Of a stretch of 64,000 bases of DNA, positions 17,038 to 31,448 are shown one piece after another. The DNA is from Paraburkholderia sp. Its GTDB lineage: Bacteria; Pseudomonadota; Gammaproteobacteria; Burkholderiales; Burkholderiaceae. A model generated the notes under the pieces. It had not been told where the DNA came from. It did not search any database and saw nothing but the letters and a program-made list of their open reading frames with translations. Where the stretch lies: assembly GCF_024281035.1 (NCBI RefSeq), contig NZ_JAMXLH010000069.1, positions 16,052 to 80,051 of the forward strand, written 5' to 3'. Position 1 is the first letter of the stretch; every line of letters begins with the position of its first letter. Made by a program: the position numbers and the translations under genes.

Positions 17038-17136
17038 TTACTGCACGCCCTTACTGCACGCCCTTACTGCGCGCCCTTACTGCGCGCCCTTACTGCGCGC
17101 CTTTACTGCGCGCCTTTACTGCGCGCCCTTACTGCG
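17038..17136. repeat. 13-bp tandem repeat (seven copies plus a partial) at the cytochrome gene's 3' end
   Basis: The unit ttactgcgcgccc repeats at 17038, 17051, 17064, 17077, 17090, 17103 and 17116, with only c/t or a/g variants, and a partial eighth copy begins at 17129. The last copy includes the stop codon of the cytochrome c gene (TAA on the minus strand), so the array consists of repeated copies of the gene's own end (CAG TAA plus GGGCGCG). It occupies most of the space to the phosphatase gene. Confidence 0.92.
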
Positions 17137-18613
17137 GGATCGCGCGCAGCACGCCGACCTGGGCCGCCGTGATCGCCGCGCGCGGATTGCCGAACTGTTG
17201 CGTCACGTAGTTCGAAATCGCGGCGATCTGCTCGTTGGTGAGTTCGCTGCCGAAGGCGGGCATCAGCACATCCACGCTCTTCGTCGTGCGCGTGACGCCG
17301 TGCAGGATGACCATCGCCAGGTTGTCCGCATTTGCCGCGCCCGTCACGCTGTTATGGATCAGCGACGGATACGCGCCCGGCGCGCTTGCACCGACGCCCG
17401 CACCCGTCCAGTGGTGACAGCTCGCGCAGTTCGCGACGAAGAGCTGCGCCCCGTTCGCGGTCATAAGCGGTGTGCCGCGCAGCGCCGTCACATCGTTGAC
17501 GGCGGGCTGGCCCCACGTGTCGCGCGAACGCGTCACGCCGCCGGAGATAGGCTGTTGCGCGCTCAGGAACGTCACGATCGAATGCGCGTCTTCTTCGGTG
17601 AGAAATTGCGTCGAGTTCTGCACGACTTCGGCCATCGGGCCTGCGGCGTTCGCGTGACCATTGGCGGCCCCGGTCAGGAGATACGCGGCAAGCGCGCCAA
17701 CAGGCCAGGTGCCGATGCCGCCCATGCGGTCGGGCGTGATGTTGTACGCCTGCCAGCCCGCCTGCACCGCACCCGAAAAGCGGTCGCGCCGCTTCAAACC
17801 CTGCATGAAGTTGCGCGGCGTGTGGCACTCCTCGCAATGCGCGAGCCCCCGGACGAGATACGCACCGCGGTTGTATTCGGCGCTCCTCTTCGGGTCGGGC
17901 ACGAAGCGCCCTTCGTTGAAGTTGAAAAGATTCCAGAAGATCATCAGCCAGCGCTGATTGAACGGAAAGCGCAGTTCGTTGGGCGGCGGCCTGTAGTGGA
18001 CCGGCGCGACGGTGTTCAGGTACGCGCGGATCGCAAGCACGTCCCGCTCGGTCACGCGCGTGAACTCGGCGTACGGAAACGCCGGATACAGCCGCTCGCC
18101 GCTTTTACCGATGCCTTCGTGCATCGCGCGCAGGAAGTCGGTGTTGGACCACCGGCCGATGCCCGTATCCGGATCGGGCGTGATGTTCGGCGAGTAGATC
18201 TTGCCGAAGGGCGTCTGGATCGCAAGGCCGCCAGCGAGCGGGCGGCTCTTGTCGGACGTGTGGCACGCGATGCAATCGCCGAGGCGCGTCAGATATTCGC
18301 CGCGCTTCACGAGGTCGGGGGTGTCCGCAGCCCCCGCAGCGCCGGCCGCCGCCGCTGTGCCTGGCTGACCGCCCGGCGCCTTGCCGAGCGCGGCGGTCAG
18401 CGGCGCTTCGTCGATGAAGCGCGACGGCCCGTCATGCGACGCGTGCCACGCGATGTAAAGCGCGAACGCGCAGAAAACCGTGGCTGCGAGCGCGGCATGC
18501 GTGCTGCGCCTGCGGATCGTGGGCACGGGCCCAGGTCTGGGCCTCGGCAACCCGGTATGCGCGGACTGGAACGCTCGTTCGATCATCGTCATTCTCCGGT
18601 CGCTGAGCATCAC
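17129..18613 (-). CDS. Tri-heme membrane cytochrome c subunit of a sugar dehydrogenase
   Basis: A 494-residue electron-transfer subunit. An N-terminal membrane anchor (THAALAATVFCAFALYIAW) is followed by three c-type heme sites: CIACH, CEECH and CASCH, each with later Met candidates such as LMPAFGSEL. This is the cytochrome c subunit partner of FAD-dependent gluconate, sorbitol or glucose dehydrogenases and passes electrons to ubiquinone. The first ATG at 18613 overlaps the stop of the FAD subunit (ATGA). A second ATG further in (MTMIERAF) is possible. Its 3' end runs into the 13-bp repeat array. Confidence 0.9.
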   Translation of the reverse strand: MMLSDRRMTMIERAFQSAHTGLPRPRPGPVPTIRRRSTHAALAATVFCAFALYIAWHASHDGPSRFIDEAPLTAALGKAPGGQPGTAAAAGAAGAADTPDLVKRGEYLTRLGDCIACHTSDKSRPLAGGLAIQTPFGKIYSPNITPDPDTGIGRWSNTDFLRAMHEGIGKSGERLYPAFPYAEFTRVTERDVLAIRAYLNTVAPVHYRPPPNELRFPFNQRWLMIFWNLFNFNEGRFVPDPKRSAEYNRGAYLVRGLAHCEECHTPRNFMQGLKRRDRFSGAVQAGWQAYNITPDRMGGIGTWPVGALAAYLLTGAANGHANAAGPMAEVVQNSTQFLTEEDAHSIVTFLSAQQPISGGVTRSRDTWGQPAVNDVTALRGTPLMTANGAQLFVANCASCHHWTGAGVGASAPGAYPSLIHNSVTGAANADNLAMVILHGVTRTTKSVDVLMPAFGSELTNEQIAAISNYVTQQFGNPRAAITAAQVGVLRAIPQ

Positions 18614-20211
18614 AGTTCGCGCCGCAGCTTGTCGGCAAGTTTCAGCGACAGCGCGGCAAGCGTCAGCGTGCAGTTCACCGATGCCGCGCCCGGCATCACC
18701 GCACTGCTCGCGATAAACAGGTTCGCATGGTCGTGGGTGCGGCAGTCGGCGTCGACAACCGAATCGGCCGCGCTCGTCCCCATGATCGTCGTGCCCATGA
18801 TGTGGTTGTTCGGCGCGAAGTTATCGTCGAATGCGATTTCGGTGCCGCCCAACAGTTCGGCGATCTGCGCATACAGCGCGTGCGTGTGCGCCGCGCTCTT
18901 TTTCACGTAGTCGTTGATCGAGTAGTAGATCTCGGGCTGCGGGATGCCGAGCGCGTCCTTGTGCTCGCCCGAAGGCAGCACGCGGTTCTGCGGCTCGGGC
19001 AGATGCTCGTGGAAGCTGTTGATCGCGAGTCTGCGCGATGCGCGCTCGCGGATCTGGCGGTCGAGTTCGGCGCCGGTCAGGCCGCTCTTGATGAGCGCCG
19101 CCGTCACCGCCATCGTGTTCACGCCGTTCGACAGATGCAGCTTTTTCGATGCGTAGTCGGAGCGGAACGCGCCGTCGCGGAAGTTCACGACCGAGGTCAT
19201 TTCCATCGGGCCGCGTCCGGGCCATAACGGTTCGTTGGCGAGAAACGTGACGCCCGTGCCCGGATGATCCATCAGATTGCGCCCCACCTGATCGGAACTG
19301 TTGCCGATGCCGTGCGCAAACCGCTCGCTCGTCGACATCAGCATGAGCTTGGGCGTTTCGATGCCGTTCGCGGCGAGCACGAAGAGCTTGCCCGACACGC
19401 GCGTGCTGTTGCCGTTTGGATCCTTGTAGTGAACCGCCGTAATGAGCCCTTTGTTGTCGGCCTCGATGCGATAGACCACCGCTTGCGCGATGAGCTTCGC
19501 GCCCGCGCGCTCCGCCTTGTCGGCATGGATCACGCCGCTGTACATCGCGGCGATCGGGCAGATCGGCATGCAGTTGTTGTTGCCGCAGCAAGTGGGACGC
19601 TCATCGTAGGGTCGGCTGTTGCGCGCAACCGGTTCGGGCACGACGTGAAAACCGTTGGCGTTGAGCACGTCGGAAAAGCGCTGGTCCATGTACGAGAGCG
19701 GCAGCATGCTCATCGGATAGGGCTGCGAGCGCGGCGAGCCGAGATCGTACGGCGCGCCGGGTCCCGAGACACCCAGTTCGACCTCGGCAAGCTGATACCA
19801 CGGCTCCAGCTGTTCGTAGGGATACGGCCAGTCGCGGCCCACGCCGTACAGCGTCTTCAAACGAAAGTCCGAGGGCAGCAGACGCCATGCTGCGGCAGCC
19901 CAGTGCCACGTCGTACCGCCCACGAGCCGCAGATATTGCGAGTTGTAGGGGTACTCGCCCTTCTGGATCAGGTAGTCGTTCGGTGGCGAATACTCGGGAT
20001 GCGGCGCGTAGGGCACCGAGGGATACGGTGTCGCGAAGTCGGCTTTCGCGGGCGAATTACGGAAGTTCTCGACGATCTGCCAGCGCGCGAGCCGCGGGCC
20101 CGCTTCGAGCAGCAGCACCGAAGCGCCGGCCTCGGCCAACCGATGCGCGACCAGACTGCCCGCCACGCCCGAACCGACCACGACCACGTCGGCAGAATGC
20201 TGTATTGGCAT
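18610..20211 (-). CDS. FAD-dependent GMC oxidoreductase, catalytic alpha subunit (glucose/gluconate dehydrogenase type)
   Basis: A 533-residue flavoprotein. FAD-binding GxGxxG: VVVVGSGVAGSLVAHRLAEA at the N-terminus. A cysteine cluster CCGNNNCMPIC near residue 215 matches the 3Fe-4S hinge reported for the Burkholderia cepacia FAD-glucose dehydrogenase alpha subunit. The C-terminal DFxxxNNH region appears as FAPNNHIMGTTIMG, with the final substrate histidine/asparagine motif ending SVNCTLTLAALSL. By memory the whole protein is very close to that enzyme. It oxidises an aldose or aldonate in the periplasm. Gene order gamma-alpha-cytochrome supports the assignment; exact substrate is not decidable. 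Confidence 0.92.
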   Translation of the reverse strand: MPIQHSADVVVVGSGVAGSLVAHRLAEAGASVLLLEAGPRLARWQIVENFRNSPAKADFATPYPSVPYAPHPEYSPPNDYLIQKGEYPYNSQYLRLVGGTTWHWAAAAWRLLPSDFRLKTLYGVGRDWPYPYEQLEPWYQLAEVELGVSGPGAPYDLGSPRSQPYPMSMLPLSYMDQRFSDVLNANGFHVVPEPVARNSRPYDERPTCCGNNNCMPICPIAAMYSGVIHADKAERAGAKLIAQAVVYRIEADNKGLITAVHYKDPNGNSTRVSGKLFVLAANGIETPKLMLMSTSERFAHGIGNSSDQVGRNLMDHPGTGVTFLANEPLWPGRGPMEMTSVVNFRDGAFRSDYASKKLHLSNGVNTMAVTAALIKSGLTGAELDRQIRERASRRLAINSFHEHLPEPQNRVLPSGEHKDALGIPQPEIYYSINDYVKKSAAHTHALYAQIAELLGGTEIAFDDNFAPNNHIMGTTIMGTSAADSVVDADCRTHDHANLFIASSAVMPGAASVNCTLTLAALSLKLADKLRREL

Positions 20212-20322
20212 CGTCGTCCTCTTTTTTCAGGCTCTCATTGTGCGGACTGCGTTTTGCGCCAGAACGCGGCGCGCGCCGCCGTGCGAGAAGCTGCGCGCGC
20301 CGCAACACCACAACGCCCGCGT

Positions 20323-20889
20323 CTAGCCGCCGTCGGGCTTGCGAGTCCAATAGAACGGCACGTCGCGGCAATACGATGGAATCGTCAGCACGTCGCTGAC
20401 CGGATCGAACATCAGCGCCTTTTCGTAAGCCACCACCTGAACATGCGGCAATTCGCCGACTAGGCCGAGATACCACGCGCGCATGATGTCGCCGACCGTC
20501 GCCGCGAGTTCGGGCCGTTCACCCTGGAGCGCTGCCGTCACGGTATCGGACGGCACGCCGCCATGGCTCCCGATCCACGTATTGAGCGCAGTCACGTTCT
20601 GCGCGAACTGGCTGCTCGCGCCAGCAAGCGCCGCGTAGACGCGCTGCGCGAGCAGCTTGTCGAAGCTCGTGCGTCCGGTGAGGTGCTGCGAGAGGACGAT
20701 AAAGGCGTCGTAGCCGCCGTCGCCGGGCTGCGCCGCGAACACGCGGTCGATGCCGAATGGCCAGCCGCCGCGGCCTGCCATCGTGAAAGCAAGTGCCGCG
20801 GCAGCAGCGCAGGCGCCGGTCACGAACTGCCGGCGGCCGGGCCGTAAGCCCGAAGGTTGAGGTGTCCCGTCCTGCGTCACATCTGTCAT
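20323..20889 (-). CDS. Small (gamma) subunit of the FAD-dependent dehydrogenase
   Basis: A 188-residue protein with a twin-arginine signal (GRRQFVTGACAAAAALAF), so the folded complex with the FAD subunit can be exported by Tat on this chaperone-like subunit. The mature part has FIVLSQHLTGRTSFDKLLAQ and ends with PSYCRDVPFYWTRKPDGG, family-typical of gluconate 2-dehydrogenase subunit 3. GGGAG lies upstream of ATG 20889. It is the first gene of the operon; 111 bp separate it from the alpha subunit gene. Confidence 0.9.
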   Translation of the reverse strand: MTDVTQDGTPQPSGLRPGRRQFVTGACAAAAALAFTMAGRGGWPFGIDRVFAAQPGDGGYDAFIVLSQHLTGRTSFDKLLAQRVYAALAGASSQFAQNVTALNTWIGSHGGVPSDTVTAALQGERPELAATVGDIMRAWYLGLVGELPHVQVVAYEKALMFDPVSDVLTIPSYCRDVPFYWTRKPDGG

Positions 20890-21219
20890 GGGTACTCCCG
20901 ATGAGTTTCGTGGCGATACGGATGCAGCGGACGAATACGAATACTGCAGCAAATATTGCAGCTGAATGCAGTGCAATGTAGACGAGATTTGCAATCGTGT
21001 CGCGCGACGTGCGCGATGTGCACGACGTGCGCGCCTCACAGGCGAGCATGGCGGCGATGACTCGCCGCGCAAGCAATATAGCCCTTGCCGGCTTCATTAG
21101 ACAAATCGCCGGGCGCGCATCCCGCATCGCATCGATTCGCGGGATGCAACGGGTAAAATTGCGCCCATTTACACACACCCGACCCGCACACCCAGGCCCG
21201 CAAAGGACATCGATACCGC
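20890..21219. other. Divergent intergenic region between the dehydrogenase operon and the DUF1345 gene
   Basis: About 330 bp. The part next to the operon is AT-richer (tgcagcaaatattgcagct) and probably holds its promoter. The middle contains an irregular gacgtgcgcg repeat. No gene-like frame is convincing. Confidence 0.5.
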
Positions 21220-21876
21220 ATGAACCTCTATCCGCAGGTGCTTCGCAACCGCCCGCACTTGATGCTGGGTCTCGCCGCCGGCGTCGTGGCCGGCCTCCTG
21301 TCTCCCGTTTCGCTCTCGCTTTCGGCGCGCGCGCTGCTCGGCTGGGACGCCGCGGTGTGGGTCTATCTCGTGCTCATCTGGTTTCACATGGCTTTCGCAA
21401 CCGACGACGACGTGCGCCATCACGCGCAGCGCGAAGACGAGAACGCGGTTGCGGTGCTGTTCGTGATCTGCGTGGCAACCGTCGCGAGCATTTTCGCCAT
21501 CGTGCTGGAACTGGGCACGACCAAGGATCTCGGCACTGCATCGAAGCTGCTGCATTCGGCCATCACCGGCCTCACGCTGATCGGCGCGTGGTTCCTGATC
21601 CCGACCATCTTCACGCTGCATTACGCGCGCATCTACTACGGCTCCGACCAGAATGCGCCTGTCCTCATGTTCCCCGACGAAAACTTTCAACCCAACTACT
21701 GGGACTTTCTGTATTTCGCCTTTACGATCGCCGCTGCATCGCAGACCGCCGATATCAGCGTGCGCGGGCGCAGCGCCCGGCGCGGCGTTCTCGCGCAATC
21801 CATCCTCTCGTTCTATTTCAACGTCGCCGTACTCGGCCTGTGCGTGAACATCGTCGCAAGCATGGTCGGCGGCTGA
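21220..21876 (+). CDS. DUF1345 integral membrane protein
   Basis: A 218-residue protein with five hydrophobic helices. Family features: WFHMAFATDDDVRHHAQRED early, a conserved LHYARIYY, and NYWDFLYFAFTIAAASQTAD before the last helix. DUF1345 proteins are inner-membrane proteins of unknown function. An aaagga sequence precedes ATG 21220. It stands alone, divergent from the dehydrogenase operon. Confidence 0.87.
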   Translation: MNLYPQVLRNRPHLMLGLAAGVVAGLLSPVSLSLSARALLGWDAAVWVYLVLIWFHMAFATDDDVRHHAQREDENAVAVLFVICVATVASIFAIVLELGTTKDLGTASKLLHSAITGLTLIGAWFLIPTIFTLHYARIYYGSDQNAPVLMFPDENFQPNYWDFLYFAFTIAAASQTADISVRGRSARRGVLAQSILSFYFNVAVLGLCVNIVASMVGG

Positions 21877-22108
21877 GCGTTCGCGCATACCCATCTTCAC
21901 AGCTTTCGCTGCGTCTTCAGGCATGGCCCTTGCTCGCCTCGCGAGCAAGGCGTCCGGCGTACTTCGTGGTTTGGCTCCGGCCGTCTTCTGCACTACATTG
22001 AACTAGACGCGCCGCGGCGAGCGCAGCGCGGCACGCTCCGGCACCCTCCGGGCAACGTGATCGCAGCAGGCGGCATCCACGTTGTCCGACGTATCTGGAA
22101 GACGACCG

Positions 22109-25100
22109 ATGGAACCTCCCCACGCCTATGCGCCGCGGATCTATTTCGTCCATTCCGTCCATGTCGGGCCACTCGACGCATGGCCTGCGCTGTTCGCGCA
22201 CGCCGCCTCGCTCGGCTTCGATCATGTGCTGATCGGCGCGCTGTTCGCGCCCGGCCTTTCCGGCGACGGCCGCATCGTCGCCGATCATGCGCGCCTGCAT
22301 CCTGACTTCGGAACGTCACAATCGGCCGACGTTGCGCTGCGCACGCTCGCGCAAGCCGCACGCGAGCGCAACATCACGCTGCTCGCCGATCTCACGCTCG
22401 ACCGCACCGCCGCCGATGGCACGCTCTACGCGGCACATCACGAGTGGTTTCATCCGTTCGAGCCCGAAGACGCGCGGCTCGACCCGCGCCACGGCCACAG
22501 CGACGCCAATGTCGCCTACGCCGACTTCGCCCGCGCAGGCGCGCCGCTCGCTGCGTGGTGGGCGCAGCGCGTGATCGAACTCGTGCAGGCCGGCATTGGC
22601 GGATTTCGCATCGACTCGCCGCATTGCACGCCGCGAGACGTACTGCGCGGCATCTTCGACACCGTGCGCCAACGCCATCCCGACACACGCTGGCTTGCCG
22701 CCACACCAGGACTCGCGCGTCCCGCCATCGCCCAGCTCGAAGGCGTGGGGTTCGACGCCGCCTTCACGTCGCTGCGCTGGTGGGACTACGCGGCGAGCTG
22801 GATGGTGGAGGAACACGACGTGCTGCGGCACGTCGGCTCGCCTGTGGCGTTTCCCGAAGCCCCGTATGGCACGCGTTACGTGCACGACCAGGAAGGCGCT
22901 GCCGATGCGCGCGCAATCGAGCGGGCATACCGGCGCATGTTGCGCGCGGCGGCGGCGCTCGGCACGGGCTGGCTCGTGCCGATGGGCTTCGAATACGGCG
23001 TGAGCGAAATCGTCGAGCATGCGGGCGGCAGCGCAGCGGACTGGGAGACAGCCAAGGCGCGCGCGCCGTTCGATCTGTCCGCCGACATCGCCCACGCGAA
23101 CGCCTTGCAGCGCGAGACGTGGACCTTGCAGACCAACGGCGAGTTGCGTGCGCTGAACGGCCCCGGTGCGCCGGTCGCTGCCCTGCTGCGCGGCGACCGC
23201 GCGGACCTGCGCGACGCCGAAGATGCCGTGCTCACGCTCATCAACCCCGCGCTCGCCGCGCCCGTGCGCGTGGACATGGCGCGCCTGCTCGACGGCGTGC
23301 CCGGCGGCTTCACGCGCTTTGCACCGCTCGATGCCGAAACGTTGCGCGGCGCACGCGCCGCCGCGCCGCGCGATGCAAGCGCGGTGCCCGACACCTTCAC
23401 GCTGCCCGCGGGCGCGTGCTGGATGTTGCGCGCGCTTGCGGCCCCCATCGTCGAGCTTGCGCCGCCTGAAGATGTTGCGAAGACGCGCACGAGCGGTCAC
23501 AAGAGCGTGATCGAAGCGCTCAGTGCGCCGCGCATCGCCATCGAAAGCGTGACGCCTTCTGTCGATGAAGGCCGCTTCGTGGCGAAGCGCACCGTGGGCG
23601 AGCGCGTCGAAGTGCGTGCGGCGATCTTCGCCGACGGCCACGACCATATCGACGCCGCGGTTCTGTGGCGCGCCGCCGACGAAACCGCATGGCACGAGTC
23701 GCCGATGACACCCGTGCCGCCTGCGGGCACCGACCTGTGGAGCGGACACTTTCCGCTGGATCGCATCGGCCGCCACGAATTCGTCGTGATCGCATGGCGC
23801 GACGACTTTGCTTCGCTCGTCGAACACGTGCAGAAGAAACGCGCGGCAAATCAGAGCGTCGATCTGGAGATGGAGGAAGCGAGCCGTCTGCTCGCGCTAT
23901 TGCTCGCGACCGCCGAAACGTCCGACGCGCCCGATGCTCACGACGCGCCAACCGCACCCAACGCAACGGGCAGCGAACCGGGCGGCGAACACGCCGCCGT
24001 AGTGGCCGCGCTCGATGCAATCGCGCGGCGCTTTGTCGGCGCGGATACGGATACGCGCTGCGCCCTGCTCGCGGCCCCGGCGACGGCGGCGGCGGTTCGC
24101 GCCGCGCATCATCGCCCGTTCCTCTCGCGCGACACGCGCGTACGCCGCGTGGATGCCGAACGCCGCGCCGCACGCTTTGCAAGCTGGTACGAAATCTTCC
24201 CGCGCTCGATGAGCGACGACGAATCGCGCCACGGCGCTTTCGACGACGTGATTGCGAAGCTGCCGCGCATTCGCGACATGGGCTTCGACGTGCTGTATTT
24301 CCCGCCGATCCATCCGATCGGCGTGACCAACCGCAAGGGGCGCAACAATGCACTCACGGCGCAGCCGGGCGACGTGGGCAGCCCGTATGCGATCGGCGCG
24401 GCGGAAGGCGGACATACGGCGATTCACCCGCAGCTCGGCACGCTCGAAGATTTCATGCGCATGCTGGCCGCCGCGCATGAGCACGGGCTCGAAATCGCAC
24501 TCGATTTCGCGATTCAGTGCTCGCCCGATCACCCGTGGCTGAAGGCCCATCCGGGCTGGTTCGCCTGGCGTCCCGACGGCACGCTGCGTTTTGCCGAGAA
24601 TCCGCCGAAGAAGTACCAGGATATCGTCAACCCCGACTTCTACGCGCACGATTCGAAGCCCGGCCTGTGGCTCGCGCTGCGCGACGCGATTCTGTTCTGG
24701 GTGGACGCGGGCGTGCGCATTTTCCGCGTCGACAACCCGCATACGAAGCCGCTGCCGTTCTGGGAATGGATGATCGCCGACGTGCGCGCGCGGCATCCCG
24801 ACGTGATCTTTCTTTCCGAAGCCTTCACGCGGCCGCGCCTGATGTACCGGCTCGCGAAACTCGGTTTCTCGCAGTCGTACACGTATTTCACGTGGCGCGA
24901 GTCGAAGCGCGATTTCACGGATTACCTGACCGAACTCACGCAGACTGCCGTGCGCGACTTCTACCGGCCGAACTTCTTCGTCAACACGCCGGATATCTAT
25001 CCGCGCCATCTGCAAACCAGCACGCGGGCGAGTTTCATGATTCGCGCGGCGCTCGCCTCGACGCTTTCCGGTTTGTGGGGCGTCTATTGCGGCTTCGAAC

Positions 25101-25656
25101 TCTGCGAGGGGCACGCGCTGCCCAACAGCGAAGAATATCTGGACTCCGAGAAATATCAGCTTCGCGCATGGGACTGGAACCGCCACGGCAGCATCGTCGC
25201 CGAAATCACCGCGCTGAACCGCATCCGGCGCGCGAATCCGGCGCTGCAAACCCATCTCGGCGTCACGTTCCTCGACGCGCGCAACGATCAGGTCCTCTGC
25301 TTCGAGAAGGCCACGCCGGTGCGCGACAACGTCGTCGTCGTCGCGATCAGCCTCGACCCGTATGGCGAGCAGCGCGCCGACTTCGAACTCTCGTGGCACA
25401 CGTTCCAGCACTGGCGGATCGACGACGGCGCGGCGCTCGCCGTCACCGACGAACTCACGGGCCAGCGCTTCGAATGGCACGGCCGCCGGCAGCACGCGCA
25501 CCTCGAAGCGCACGTGCGGCCCTTCGCGATCTGGCGCATCGAGCCCTTGCGCGGACTGCCGCGCGATGAGCCGCCAGCCGAAGCCGAAGGCGCGCCCGTA
25601 GAACACGTCAAGGGCCACCCCGAACTCGATGCGGATTTCCCGCCCGGAGGCGCGAC

Positions 25657-25660
<4 letters not shown>
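22109..25660 (+). CDS. glgE: Alpha-1,4-glucan:maltose-1-phosphate maltosyltransferase with an extra N-terminal module
   Basis: Transfers maltose from maltose 1-phosphate to the non-reducing end of alpha-1,4-glucan. The 1183-residue product is far longer than the usual 660-700. Residues about 1-470 form a GH13/GlgE-like module with GIGGFRIDSPHCTPRDVLRG, but the acid position is lost (WLAATPGLARP). From about 475 comes the GlgE N-domain, then the real catalytic domain: YFPPIHPIGVTNRKG, nucleophile in FRVDNPHTKP, acid in FLSEAFTRP and third acid in FVNTPDI. ATG 22109 has ggaag nearby; a TTG at 22082 is less likely. Its stop overlaps the next gene's GTG. First gene of the seven-gene operon. Confidence 0.93.
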
Positions 25661-31366
<5,706 letters not shown>

Positions 31367-31448
31367 CGACAGCAAACACGAGCGACAGCGGTCGCTTGTA
31401 ACGTCAGGATTACGATGCAACACGAAGAACAAGACGAGGAGCATCGAC

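Noticed and set aside
17038..17136. Tandem array considered as a CRISPR
   Set aside because: Units are 13 bp with no spacers between them and no cas genes nearby; it is a simple tandem repeat.
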